Counted from the stretch's first letter, positions 25,954 to 34,413 are shown. The stretch: 48,606 nt of DNA from Parabacteroides faecis (GCF_014647375.1 NZ_BMPB01000024.1:1-48606), one strand, 5' to 3'. Translations and numbers: made by a program. The notes: generated by a model from the sequence alone, not told the origin.

Positions 25954-26361
25954 ATGAAAGCTTCAATTTTAAGAAAAGAAATTTTGTCACTTGTTGTTTT
26001 GTTCGTTTGTAGTCTGGCAATGAGTGCTGCGTCTCCCAGAAACTATCTTTATGATACGAAAGAGGAGAACGGAAAGATTGTTTCAAAAGTAGTATTCTTG
26101 CAGGAAGAAGGGCTTTTGAATAAACAGGTGAAATACGAATTCACCTATAATGATAACGGCAGAGTCGCTGAAAAGAAAGCGTATCGCTGGAATAAGACAA
26201 AAGAAATATGGGATCCTTATTATCTGATTTCTTATCAGTATAATGAAGATGGAAATATAACTTCCGAATACGGAATGTGGGACAAAAAGAAAAAAGATTA
26301 TAGCCTGAACCAGCAAAAAATGATTGTTCCGGCTACAAGCTACGAAGAGATTTTCTCGTAA
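25954..26361 (+). CDS. DUF3836 domain-containing secreted protein
   Basis: This 135-residue protein has a signal peptide (about 1-26, ending AMSAA) and a small beta-rich domain with repeated YxYNDNGRVAEKKAYRWNKTKEIWDPYYLISYQYNEDGN-like strands. That pattern fits the Bacteroidales DUF3836 family, whose function is unknown. The charged, aromatic-rich repeats resemble YD-type strand repeats. It is a single-gene transcript with its own promoter-like sequence and a strong terminator. Confidence 0.75.
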   Translation: MKASILRKEILSLVVLFVCSLAMSAASPRNYLYDTKEENGKIVSKVVFLQEEGLLNKQVKYEFTYNDNGRVAEKKAYRWNKTKEIWDPYYLISYQYNEDGNITSEYGMWDKKKKDYSLNQQKMIVPATSYEEIFS

Positions 26362-26397
26362 GAACCTATTTTAAAAACATTCATAGACACACACACG

Positions 26398-26456
26398 AAA
26401 GTGGCGCGAATAACAAAAGACGTGAGTCCCTGTTATTAGCGCCACTTTTATTTTGT
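26398..26456 (+). terminator. Terminator between DUF3836 and trpB2
   Basis: AAAGTGGCGC and GCGCCACTTT pair, with further pairing inside through ATAACA/TGTTAT, and TTATTTTG follows on the plus strand. It lies between convergent genes and probably serves both, more strongly the DUF3836 gene. Confidence 0.75.
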
Positions 26457-26470
26457 AAAAGATTATCGTT

Positions 26471-27835
26471 TTATCCGATAATCTTTTCTAATTCTTCCAG
26501 ATTCTTGGCAACATCTTCGTCTGTCACTTCATAATTGGTCAGGTCGCCTGCCAGATACTGGTCGTAAGCAGCCATATCGATCAAACCGTGACCGGAGAGA
26601 TTGAACAGGATTGTGCGGGCTTTTCCTTCTTTCTTTGCTTCTTCTGCTTCACGGATAGCAACGGCTATTGCATGCGAAGATTCCGGAGCCGGGATAATGC
26701 CTTCGGCCTGTGCAAACATCGTTGCGGCTTTGAATGTATCCAATTGTTTTACGTCGGCAGCATTCATCAGCCCGTCTTTCATCAACTGGCTAACGATCGA
26801 ACCGGCACCGTGATAACGCAACCCCCCTGCATGGATATTGGCAGGAGCGAAGTTGTGTCCTAATGTAAACATCGGAATCAGCGGAGTGTATCCGGCTTCG
26901 TCACCGAAGTCATACTGGAACTGTCCGCGTGTCAGTTTCGGGCAGGAAGCCGGTTCTGCAGCGATCACACGAATATCTTTACCTTCTGTCAGTTTATGAC
27001 GCAGGAAGGGGAAGGTGATACCTGAGAAGTTCGAACCGCCACCGAAGCAACCGATTACCACATCCGGATATTCTCCGGCCATTTCCATCTGTTTTTCAGC
27101 TTCAAGACCGATCACGGTCTGGTGCAGCATCACGTGATTCAATACGCTACCCAATGTATATTTACAGTTAGGTACCTGCATAGCCAGTTCTACGGCTTCC
27201 GAGATGGCAGTACCCAGACTTCCCTGGTAGTTCGGATGGTCGGTCAGGATTTTACGTCCGGCTTTTGTACTCATACTCGGTGAAGCGATGACCTGTGCGC
27301 CGAAGGTCTGCATGATCGAACGGCGGTATGGTTTCTGGTGATAGCTGACCTTTACCATATAAACAGCCAGTTCCAGGCCGAAAGCCTTGGCTGCATAGGA
27401 AAGAGCGGCACCCCATTGTCCGGCACCTGTTTCAGTGGTGATATTGGTAACGCCCTCCTGCTTACAATAGTAAGCCTGAGCGATGGCAGAGTTCAGTTTG
27501 TGTGAACCGATCGGGCTGACACTTTCGTTCTTAAAGTAAATATGTGCAGGAGTATCCAGCATCTTCTCCAGTCCGTAGGCACGAACCAGCGGAGTGGGAC
27601 GCCATACCTTGTATAATTCGCGAACTTCTTCCGGTATTTCAATCCAGGCATCGGTCGTGTTCATTTCCTGATGCGAAGCCGCTTTGGAAAACAGAGGATA
27701 GAGATCCTCTTCTTTCATCGGTTGCTTGGTCTGCGGATTTAAAATAGGAAGTGGTTTGTTCTTCATATCAGCCACAATATTATACCAGGCTGTGGGTATG
27801 TCTTTCTCCTCCAATAAAAACTTTTTAGTACTCAT
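26471..27835 (-). CDS. trpB: Tryptophan synthase beta-like protein, TrpB2 type
   Basis: This 454-residue PLP enzyme joins indole and serine to make tryptophan. The PLP lysine is K113 in SHKLNSA. ETGAGQWG follows as the substrate-carboxylate loop, and CFGGGSNFSG binds the cofactor phosphate. The length and the N-terminal extension (about 60 residues before the usual start of the fold) mark it as TrpB2 rather than the TrpB1 of about 395 residues that pairs with TrpA. It stands alone, with no trpA or other trp genes nearby, which fits TrpB2. TrpB2 enzymes are thought to salvage indole or work without a tightly bound alpha subunit. Divergent from the outer-membrane barrel genes. Confidence 0.9.
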   Translation of the reverse strand: MSTKKFLLEEKDIPTAWYNIVADMKNKPLPILNPQTKQPMKEEDLYPLFSKAASHQEMNTTDAWIEIPEEVRELYKVWRPTPLVRAYGLEKMLDTPAHIYFKNESVSPIGSHKLNSAIAQAYYCKQEGVTNITTETGAGQWGAALSYAAKAFGLELAVYMVKVSYHQKPYRRSIMQTFGAQVIASPSMSTKAGRKILTDHPNYQGSLGTAISEAVELAMQVPNCKYTLGSVLNHVMLHQTVIGLEAEKQMEMAGEYPDVVIGCFGGGSNFSGITFPFLRHKLTEGKDIRVIAAEPASCPKLTRGQFQYDFGDEAGYTPLIPMFTLGHNFAPANIHAGGLRYHGAGSIVSQLMKDGLMNAADVKQLDTFKAATMFAQAEGIIPAPESSHAIAVAIREAEEAKKEGKARTILFNLSGHGLIDMAAYDQYLAGDLTNYEVTDEDVAKNLEELEKIIG

Positions 27836-27945
27836 AATTCTTTATGTAGTTTACATTATTAATCGATTTGGCCTTTAAGGCTTACAACTTGGAAGCAAAG
27901 TAACAAATAATATTTCATTCTTCAAATTGAATAAACAAAAATATA

Positions 27946-27953
27946 TACCTTTG
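27946..27953 (+). promoter_or_regulatory. -7 element of the tandem barrel operon
   Basis: TACCTTTG matches TAnnTTTG and ends 38 bases before the ATG at 27992. The -33 region is weak (TTGA). A minus-strand TATTTTTG box overlaps it at 27936-27943 and could serve trpB2. Confidence 0.45.
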
Positions 27954-27991
27954 TGCCTTCAAATTAGACAAATAGATAACAAACAACAACA

Positions 27992-29218
27992 ATGAAAAAG
28001 CTAGCTCTGCTACTGGTAAGTGCACTGACTTTGTTTTCCGCAACTGCCCAGAAGAAAAACTTCACTTACAAGTTTTATGGTTTTGTGCGTGGTGACTTGT
28101 TTTACAACACGCGTGCGAATATGGCTCCGGTAGACGGAAACTTCTACCTTTTCCCTTTGGATGAAAAACCTGATGCTGACGGGAAAGACCTGAATGCGAC
28201 TTCAAATGGCAGTTTCTATACGTTTACATCCCGGTTGGGAATCAGTGTGACCGGTCCGAATGTCGGCTCGGCACGTACTTCCGCTTGTCTTGAGACGGAT
28301 TTCGGTGGCTTTTCGTCGAGTACAACGATGTTACGTATCCGTCAGGCATGGGTTGCACTGGATTGGGATAAAAGCAATGTCTTGATCGGTCACACCTGGC
28401 ATCCGCTGTTCGGCTCCGTTTTCCCGGATATGTTGAATCTCTCTACGGGAGCACCTTTTCAGCCGTTCAACCGCAGTCCGCAAATCCGCTATCAGTATAA
28501 AGCTGGTAAGGTGAAGCTCACAGCCTCTGCCATCTGGCAGCTGCAATATACGTCGAGCGGTCCGAAAGGGATGAGTGAGGATTATATAAAGAACAGTTGC
28601 GTGCCGGAATTTTATGTCGGAGCGGACTATACTTCCGATAACGGCTGGTTGGCAGGAGCAGGTGTCCACCTGATTTCCCTGAAACCACGTACGGTATCGG
28701 AGATAAATGACAAAGTTTATAAAGTAAATGAGCGGATGACGACATATTCCTATGAAGCTCACTTGAAATATACCGGACGTAATTATACCTTTGCAGCCAA
28801 AAGCCTGATGGCTTCCTGTCTGGACCAGACGGCTCTGATCGGTGGTTATGGTATCAGCTCTGTCGACCCGAAGACCGGTGAACAGGAATATACTCCTTTC
28901 CGCCATTCGACAACCTGGGCGAATTTCACCTATGGGACGAAATGGAAATCGGGACTTTTCGTGGGATATACCAAAAATCTCGGTACGGACGATGAGTTGA
29001 CTGCGTCGAAAACCGTCTACGGTATGGGATTGGATATCGACCAGTTATTTACTGTAAATGTGAATTTATCATATAATTTACCTCACTGGCAGATCGGTCT
29101 GGAATATTCTCCGGCAACAGCCTGGTATGGTACGATCGACCAGAAGAATGGTAAAGTGGGAAACACCCACGCCGTAACCAACCACCGCATATTGGGATTG
29201 GTTATGTATTATTTCTAA
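27992..29218 (+). CDS. Putative outer-membrane beta-barrel (porin-like), copy 1
   Basis: This 408-residue protein has a signal peptide (about 1-19, ending ATA) and a mature part made of alternating short strands rich in aromatic residues, ending in VMYYF, a normal barrel insertion signal. Motifs shared with the next gene include KKNFTYKFYG at the mature N-terminus, GHTWHPLFG, NLSTGAPFQPF and TNHRILG near the end. The conserved G-Q/H-T-W-x-P-LFG stretch recalls the DcaP-type porins, so a porin role is likely, but the substrate is unknown. It is 15 bases upstream of its paralogue and first in a likely four-gene operon. Confidence 0.7.
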   Translation: MKKLALLLVSALTLFSATAQKKNFTYKFYGFVRGDLFYNTRANMAPVDGNFYLFPLDEKPDADGKDLNATSNGSFYTFTSRLGISVTGPNVGSARTSACLETDFGGFSSSTTMLRIRQAWVALDWDKSNVLIGHTWHPLFGSVFPDMLNLSTGAPFQPFNRSPQIRYQYKAGKVKLTASAIWQLQYTSSGPKGMSEDYIKNSCVPEFYVGADYTSDNGWLAGAGVHLISLKPRTVSEINDKVYKVNERMTTYSYEAHLKYTGRNYTFAAKSLMASCLDQTALIGGYGISSVDPKTGEQEYTPFRHSTTWANFTYGTKWKSGLFVGYTKNLGTDDELTASKTVYGMGLDIDQLFTVNVNLSYNLPHWQIGLEYSPATAWYGTIDQKNGKVGNTHAVTNHRILGLVMYYF

Positions 29219-29233
29219 TTTGAACGCTTTTAA

Positions 29234-30463
29234 ATGAGAACGAAGCTAGGTATGTTTTTATTGGCCGGATTATTGATGGCAACGTCCGGTTATGCACAGA
29301 AAAAGAATTTTTCGTACAAATTTTACGGACAGGTACGTGGCGACCTGTTTTACAACTCACGTGCCAATTCGGAAATAGTGGACGGCTTGTTCCATCTGTA
29401 TCCGAAAGATGTCGATCCGGATGCTGACGGTAATGATTTGAATGCAACGGCCAATGGCAGTTTCTATCTGCTTTATTCCCGTTTGGGAATAGATGTTGCC
29501 GGTCCGAGTGTCGGTAAAGCGAAGACGACAGCCAAACTGGAGGTCGATTTTCGTGGTTCCGGGAGTAACTTTGCTATGATCCGTGTACGGCATGCCTATG
29601 TGAATCTCGATTGGGGTAAATCGGCTGTCTTGATCGGTCAGACCTGGCATCCGTTGTTCGGGGATATTTTCCCACAAATGCTGAATCTCTCTACGGGAGC
29701 ACCATTCCAGCCTTTCAGCCGTAATCCGATGTTACGTTACCGGTATACGGATCAGGGCTGGAGCCTGACCGGAGCAGCGATCTGGCAGTTGCAGTATTTA
29801 TCTACCGGTCCGAACGGAAAAAGCGAAGAATATATAAAGAACGGTTGCGTACCGGAATTTTATTTTGGAGCGGATTACAAAAAAGATAACTGGATGGCTG
29901 GGGTAGGAGCCGATATCCTGTCCATCGCACCGCGTGTCAAATCGACAGTGGGAGATAATGTATATAAGGTAAAGGAACGGGTTACTTCCGTCTCTTTTGA
30001 AGCCCATGCCCGCTATACGGATGAGAACTGGAAGATTTCGGCAAAGACGTTGCTGGGTTCCAATCTGGCTCACCTTTGTATGTTGGGTGGGTATGGCGTC
30101 AGCAGCATCGACAAGCGTACCGGCGAACAGGAATATACGCCTTACCGTCATTCGATGACCTGGCTGAATGTAGTGTACGGAAAGAAATGGCAACCGGGTC
30201 TGTTTGTCGGTTATCTGAAAAATTTGGGTGCGGGCAAGGACATTGTCGGACCGACTTATGGTGTCGGCCTGGAAGTCGACCAGGTCTTTACCACTAATTT
30301 GCAGATGTCGTATGTCCTGCCTCATTGGAAGTTGGGAGTGGAGTACAGTCCGTCCCTGGCCTGGTATGGCGACAAGGATAAAATGCAGGCCGACGGACGT
30401 ATCCATAGCACGCATTCAGTAACGAACCACCGTGTGTTAGGTGTATTAATATATTCATTCTGA
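29234..30463 (+). CDS. Putative outer-membrane beta-barrel (porin-like), copy 2
   Basis: This 409-residue paralogue of the preceding gene matches it along the full length, with the same signal-peptide type, the same QKKNFSYKFYGQVRGDLFYN opening, the GQTWHPLFG motif and the ending VLIYSF. By eye more than half the residues are identical, with differences concentrated in what are probably extracellular loops. The pair is a tandem gene duplication. Its stop codon overlaps the start of the next gene (TGATG), so translation of the two is probably coupled. Confidence 0.7.
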   Translation: MRTKLGMFLLAGLLMATSGYAQKKNFSYKFYGQVRGDLFYNSRANSEIVDGLFHLYPKDVDPDADGNDLNATANGSFYLLYSRLGIDVAGPSVGKAKTTAKLEVDFRGSGSNFAMIRVRHAYVNLDWGKSAVLIGQTWHPLFGDIFPQMLNLSTGAPFQPFSRNPMLRYRYTDQGWSLTGAAIWQLQYLSTGPNGKSEEYIKNGCVPEFYFGADYKKDNWMAGVGADILSIAPRVKSTVGDNVYKVKERVTSVSFEAHARYTDENWKISAKTLLGSNLAHLCMLGGYGVSSIDKRTGEQEYTPYRHSMTWLNVVYGKKWQPGLFVGYLKNLGAGKDIVGPTYGVGLEVDQVFTTNLQMSYVLPHWKLGVEYSPSLAWYGDKDKMQADGRIHSTHSVTNHRVLGVLIYSF

Positions 30464-31347
30464 TGAAAACACTTATAATTGGAGCGAACGGTTTTACTGG
30501 AAGACGGATCTTACAATCTCTGTCCCGCCAGGAAATCTATGAACTGACCGGCTGTTCCCTGCATGAGGATATTTTGCCTGGAAATAACTACCGGTTCGTT
30601 CAGGCAGATATGAATAATCATCCGGCAATTGACCGGTTGATCGCTGAAATCCGTCCGGATGTCGTGATAAACGGTTCCGCCTTATCTGTTCCTGATTATT
30701 GTGAGTCGCATCATGAGGAAGCGTACGCAGCAAATGTTTTGGCAGTAGAGAATATAGCCCGTTGCTGTGAAAGAGCGGGCAGCCGTTTTATCCATTTGTC
30801 GACCGATTTTGTATTTGATGGTAAGAAAGCGGAATTATATACTGAAACGGATACCCCGGCCCCTGTAAATTACTACGGTATATCTAAATATCAGGGAGAA
30901 CAGGCTGTTGCGGCTAATTGCAGTAATTATGCAAATGTCCGCGTTGTTGTTGTTTACGGAAAAGCATTACCCGGGCAACATGGCAATATCCTGCAACTGG
31001 TAAAGAATCGTCTGCAAGCCGGTCAGGAGATACGTGTCGTTTCCGATCAGTACCGTACACCTACCTGGGTACAGGATATTGCTGACGGAGTTGAGAAACT
31101 TATGCACATATCTCAAAATGGAATCTGGCATATTTGCGGAGACGAATGTCTTTCGATAGCCGATATAGCCTATCGTGTAGCTGATTATTTCAAACTGGAC
31201 CGTTCGTTGATTGTTCCGGTCACTACGGAAGAGATGAACGAAGCTACCCCGCGTCCCCGTTTCAGCGGATTAAGTATCGAAAAGGCAAAACGTATATTGG
31301 GATACGCCCCTCATTCCCTGGAGGAAGGAATGGCAGAGATGAAATAG
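30463..31347 (+). CDS. rfbD: RfbD-like dTDP-4-dehydrorhamnose reductase / SDR family sugar nucleotide protein
   Basis: This 294-residue short-chain dehydrogenase of the extended type resembles RfbD, which reduces dTDP-4-dehydrorhamnose in dTDP-rhamnose synthesis. The NAD(P) motif GANGFTGR (residues 8-15) is near the N-terminus, STDFVFDG lies mid-protein and the catalytic YYGISKYQGE carries the Tyr-x-x-x-Lys pair. The start overlaps the stop of the preceding barrel gene by one base. No other rhamnose-pathway gene (rfbA, B, C) is present here, so it could act on another sugar nucleotide or as a MAT2B-like protein. Its link to outer-membrane barrels and a purine enzyme is unexplained. Confidence 0.75.
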   Translation: MKTLIIGANGFTGRRILQSLSRQEIYELTGCSLHEDILPGNNYRFVQADMNNHPAIDRLIAEIRPDVVINGSALSVPDYCESHHEEAYAANVLAVENIARCCERAGSRFIHLSTDFVFDGKKAELYTETDTPAPVNYYGISKYQGEQAVAANCSNYANVRVVVVYGKALPGQHGNILQLVKNRLQAGQEIRVVSDQYRTPTWVQDIADGVEKLMHISQNGIWHICGDECLSIADIAYRVADYFKLDRSLIVPVTTEEMNEATPRPRFSGLSIEKAKRILGYAPHSLEEGMAEMK

Positions 31348-31367
31348 AATCATATATAACAAGCAAT

Positions 31368-32555
31368 ATGAGCACAGAAAACAAAAACTCTTTAGAACTG
31401 AAGTACGGCTGTAACCCTAACCAGAAGCCGTCGCGCATTTTTATGCAGCAGGGTGAATTGCCTATTGAGGTATTGAACGGCCGTCCCGGATACATCAATT
31501 TCATGGATGCCTTTAATAGTTGGCAGTTGGTAAAAGAACTGAAAGAGGCTACCGGACTGCCTGCAGCCGCATCTTTCAAGCATGTCAGTCCGGCCGGTGC
31601 AGCCGTAGGGATCGAGATGAGCGATACGTTGAAGAAAATCTATTTTGTAGACGATCTTCCGCTTACTCCTCTGGCAACTGCTTATGCCCGTGCCCGTGGT
31701 GCGGATCGTATGTCTTCTTACGGCGACTTTATCGCTTTGAGCGATACCTGCGACGAAGCGACGGCCCGTCTGATCAACCGCGAAGTATCGGATGGCGTCA
31801 TTGCCCCCGACTATACTCCTGAAGCATTGGAGATTCTGAAAAATAAACGGAAAGGTACTTATAATGTCATCAAGATCGATCCGGCTTATAAACCGGCTCC
31901 GGTAGAACATAAGGATGTTTTCGGTATCACTTTCGAACAGGGACGTAACGAGATCAAGCTGGACGAAAGCCTGCTGACCAATATCCCGACCCAAAATAAA
32001 GATTTCCCGGAAGAGGCCAAACGTGACCTGATCATAGCCCTTATCACCCTGAAGTATACGCAGAGTAATTCTGTTTGCTATACAAAGGACGGACAGGCTA
32101 TCGGTATCGGTGCCGGCCAGCAAAGTCGTATCCACTGTACCCGCCTGGCTGGAAACAAGGCTGATATTTGGTATCTGCGCCAGCATCCGAAAGTAATGAA
32201 CCTGCCCTGGGTTGAAAAGATCCGCCGTGCGGACCGCGATAATACCATCGACGTATATATCAGCGACGACCATGAAGATGTATTGGCAGACGGTATCTGG
32301 GAACAGTTCTTTACTGAAAAGCCGGAAGTACTGACTCGCGAAGAAAAACGTGCCTGGTTGGATACTATGAACGGTGTATCTTTAGGTTCGGATGCTTTCT
32401 TCCCGTTCGGTGACAATATCGAACGTGCTCATAAGAGTGGCGTGGAATATATCGCACAGGCAGGCGGCTCGGTCCGTGACGACCATGTGATCGATACATG
32501 TGATAAATATGGTATAACCATGGCGTTTACAGGCGTACGGTTGTTCCATCATTGA
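31368..32555 (+). CDS. Stand-alone AICAR formyltransferase (PurH C-terminal type)
   Basis: This 395-residue enzyme matches the AICAR transformylase half of PurH, which adds a formyl group to AICAR in the ninth step of purine synthesis. The catalytic K71 and H72 are present in SFKHVSPAG, and the folate-binding part continues through QSNSVCYTKDGQAIGIGAGQ and the C-terminal ITMAFTGVRLFHH. The N-terminal IMP cyclohydrolase (MGS-like) domain of bifunctional PurH (about 510 residues in all) is absent, and the protein begins cleanly with its own ATG, so it is not a truncation within the window. It follows the RfbD-like gene by 20 bases. Bacteroidales often also carry a full purH elsewhere; whether this strain does cannot be seen. 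Confidence 0.88.
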   Translation: MSTENKNSLELKYGCNPNQKPSRIFMQQGELPIEVLNGRPGYINFMDAFNSWQLVKELKEATGLPAAASFKHVSPAGAAVGIEMSDTLKKIYFVDDLPLTPLATAYARARGADRMSSYGDFIALSDTCDEATARLINREVSDGVIAPDYTPEALEILKNKRKGTYNVIKIDPAYKPAPVEHKDVFGITFEQGRNEIKLDESLLTNIPTQNKDFPEEAKRDLIIALITLKYTQSNSVCYTKDGQAIGIGAGQQSRIHCTRLAGNKADIWYLRQHPKVMNLPWVEKIRRADRDNTIDVYISDDHEDVLADGIWEQFFTEKPEVLTREEKRAWLDTMNGVSLGSDAFFPFGDNIERAHKSGVEYIAQAGGSVRDDHVIDTCDKYGITMAFTGVRLFHH

Positions 32556-32579
32556 TTGTTGCTTTTTCAGGAATAGATA

Positions 32580-32630
32580 AAGAAACCAGTGGCAGTAAAT
32601 ATATTGCTGTCACTGGTTTCTTCATTTTTA
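32580..32630 (+). terminator. Terminator after the AICAR formyltransferase gene
   Basis: AAGAAACCAGTGGCAG (32580-32595) pairs with CTGTCACTGGTTTCTT (32607-32622) with one mismatch, around an 11-base AT-rich loop. CATTTTTA follows. A strong end to the barrel/rfbD/AICAR transcript. Confidence 0.85.
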
Positions 32631-32687
32631 TACTATATAGGTTGTAAATGATTCGTATAAAATTACTCCGTGTAATTGTATTTGTAT

Positions 32688-32695
32688 TATATTTG
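32688..32695 (+). promoter_or_regulatory. -7 element of the PUL2 sigma gene
   Basis: TATATTTG matches TAnnTTTG and ends 15 bases before the ATG at 32711. Its position downstream of the alternative ATG at 32648 supports the shorter protein. Confidence 0.45.
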
Positions 32696-32710
32696 TGTAG
32701 GAGATACTTT

Positions 32711-33253
32711 ATGGAAAAAGATGTATTATATATAAAAGAACTTGCCCTGGGAAGTCATGACGCCTTTAAAAGGCTGTTTATGAACTATTTTCCCAAAGTC
32801 AAATATTTTATAGAGCATCTTGTTAAATCGGAGATAATAGCAGAGGAATTGGCCCAGGATGTATTTATGAAAATCTGGGAACGCCGGGAGCGGCTTGTCA
32901 CTTTAGAATCATTTAATTCGTATGTTTACCGGATGGCCAAGAATGCCGCACTGAACCACTTGCGGCATAAATATATAGAAGAGAGTTATCTGGAAGATTA
33001 TGAGGGGGAAACCGAACAGACTATTGAAGGTGATTTGTATGCCCGTGAAATGGAATTGCTGGAAAAACTAACTGTAGGTCGTATGCCGAAGAAGCGTAAG
33101 GCTATCTATGAAATGAGTAGAAGGGAAGGTTTATCGAACGACGAAATAGCAATACGGATGGGTATATCCAAGAAGACAGTAGAGAACCACTTGAATCTGG
33201 CATTGAAAGAAATCAGAAAGACCTTGCTTTTGTTTGCTTCTTTTTTCATCTGA
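32711..33253 (+). CDS. ECF-type RNA polymerase sigma-70 factor (PUL2)
   Basis: This 180-residue sigma factor should activate the adjacent susCD operon. Region 2 contains AEELAQDVFMKIWERRERL and the YRMAKNAALNHLRHKY melting segment. Region 4 (about 115-170) contains MPKKRKAIYEMSRREGLSND and the recognition helix KKTVENHLNLALKEIR. The open frame could start at 32648, but that adds 21 hydrophobic residues, and a -7 element lies inside the extension, so the ATG at 32711 is chosen. The anti-sigma gene follows 74 bases later. Confidence 0.93.
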   Translation: MEKDVLYIKELALGSHDAFKRLFMNYFPKVKYFIEHLVKSEIIAEELAQDVFMKIWERRERLVTLESFNSYVYRMAKNAALNHLRHKYIEESYLEDYEGETEQTIEGDLYAREMELLEKLTVGRMPKKRKAIYEMSRREGLSNDEIAIRMGISKKTVENHLNLALKEIRKTLLLFASFFI

Positions 33254-33327
33254 AAATCTATTAAATAATTTTTTGGGTGCAGGACCGTTTTCGTGTGTCT
33301 TAATTTATAGATAACGGAAATTGTACC

Positions 33328-34305
33328 ATGTCAAGAGTAGATCAGATTATAGAAAATTTCTTCAGGAAAGATCAGCCGGAAGATATCCGGAAACATTTCG
33401 TTCGTTGGTTTTTCCATCCTTCTTCATCGAAAGATAAAGAGGAAACCCTGCACGTACTTTGGGATACTCTCCAGGTAAAAGCAGATTCATCGACCGAGCG
33501 TTCATATGAAACTGTCGAAAGACGGTTGGGATTCTCCAAACGGAAGGGAATACATAGTTCTTTCCGGAAATGGGGGCAGGTGGCTGCATTTCTGCTTCTT
33601 CCCTTATTGGGTGCGTGGGTATCCTGGTTATATCTACAGGATCGTCCTGTAGAGGAACTGGCTCTGGTGGAATGTTTTGTCCCGAAAGGAGAAATCCGGA
33701 ATATCGTATTACCGGACCATTCGGTTGTCATCATCAATTCCGGGAGTACGCTTTTTTACCCGAGTGAATTTAAAGGTAAGAACCGTGATATCTATCTGAG
33801 CGGAGAAGCCAAATTTATGGTTACTCCTGATAAGAAGAAACCTTTTATCGTTAAGACCAACGATCTCTCGGTCGAGGCATTGGGTACTGTATTCAATATA
33901 TCCTCTTATCCGGACAGGGAGAAGGTGACAGCTTCGCTTGCGGAAGGGAAGATAAAAGTTGATATAAGGTCCAGTCATGAAACATTTATTCTTGACCCTG
34001 ATGAACAAGTTGTATTTGACAAGAACACAGGGGTAAGCGAACGGAAGCGTGCCCGGATGGATTACGTCCTTGCCTGGGAAAAAGGACAGATGATTTTCCA
34101 GAGTGCCTCTTTGTATTCCGTTATAAAAGAGATTGAACGACATTATGGTGTACAGGTTTATCTGAATGCCAGGGATTTGAATGATGAAAAGCTAACGGTT
34201 AAATTCCTGCATAATGAGACATTGGAGGAAGTTCTCTATACGTTGAAGCAAATTGTGGCAGGATTCAAATATAAAATAGAGGGAGACAAGGTATACATTT
34301 ATTAA
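33328..34305 (+). CDS. FecR-family anti-sigma factor (PUL2)
   Basis: This 325-residue inner-membrane anti-sigma factor has a cytoplasmic N-terminal part (about 1-80), one membrane segment (about 83-103, AAFLLLPLLGAWVSWLYL), a periplasmic FecR domain (about 115-215, with GEIRNIVLPDHSVVIINSGS and VEALGTVFNI), and a C-terminal DUF4974 domain (about 250-325) ending YKIEGDKVYIY. It is diverged from the PUL1 copy in the cytoplasmic part, as expected if each pair recognises its own sigma factor. The 136 bases to susC hold the second antisense RNA candidate. Confidence 0.93.
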   Translation: MSRVDQIIENFFRKDQPEDIRKHFVRWFFHPSSSKDKEETLHVLWDTLQVKADSSTERSYETVERRLGFSKRKGIHSSFRKWGQVAAFLLLPLLGAWVSWLYLQDRPVEELALVECFVPKGEIRNIVLPDHSVVIINSGSTLFYPSEFKGKNRDIYLSGEAKFMVTPDKKKPFIVKTNDLSVEALGTVFNISSYPDREKVTASLAEGKIKVDIRSSHETFILDPDEQVVFDKNTGVSERKRARMDYVLAWEKGQMIFQSASLYSVIKEIERHYGVQVYLNARDLNDEKLTVKFLHNETLEEVLYTLKQIVAGFKYKIEGDKVYIY

Positions 34306-34328
34306 TTATTAAAACAGAGAGAACCATG

Positions 34329-34400
34329 AAAAAAAGGACCGGAGAGTCTTGTTTGCAGCTCAACTCCCCGGTTTGAAATCAGAACACTTTTTATAGGCTT
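34329..34400 (-). ncRNA. Candidate antisense small RNA opposite the susC leader (PUL2)
   Basis: On the minus strand a TATTTTTG -7 element (34413-34406) is followed 33 bases later by a hairpin with arms ACCGGGGAGT (34372-34363) and ACTCTCCGGT (34347-34338), 10 pairs with one G-U, and then CCTTTTTTT. That is a textbook intrinsic terminator, pointing away from susC. The predicted RNA is about 72 bases and lies entirely within the 5' leader of the plus-strand susC gene. The layout repeats that of PUL1 and fits the DonS-type cis-antisense repressors described in Bacteroides. The RNA itself is inferred. Confidence 0.6.
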
Positions 34401-34405
34401 AATTA

Positions 34406-34413
34406 CAAAAATA
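34406..34413 (-). promoter_or_regulatory. Antisense -7 element in the susC leader (PUL2)
   Basis: Read on the minus strand this is TATTTTTG, a match to TAnnTTTG. Its first base is 28-29 bases upstream of the susC ATG, matching PUL1. No good -33 box is evident at the usual spacing. Confidence 0.45.

Noticed and set aside
26471-27835. Ordinary TrpB1 of a tryptophan operon
   Set aside because: Length of 454 residues, the N-terminal extension and the absence of trpA or other trp genes point to the TrpB2 type.
34326-34376. A 16-codon leader peptide (MKKRTGESCLQLNSPV) overlapping the hairpin before susC in PUL2
   Set aside because: The matching hairpin of PUL1 lies in an open frame with no start codon, so a peptide-based attenuator is not shared. 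The T-run on the opposite strand explains the hairpin better as an antisense terminator.
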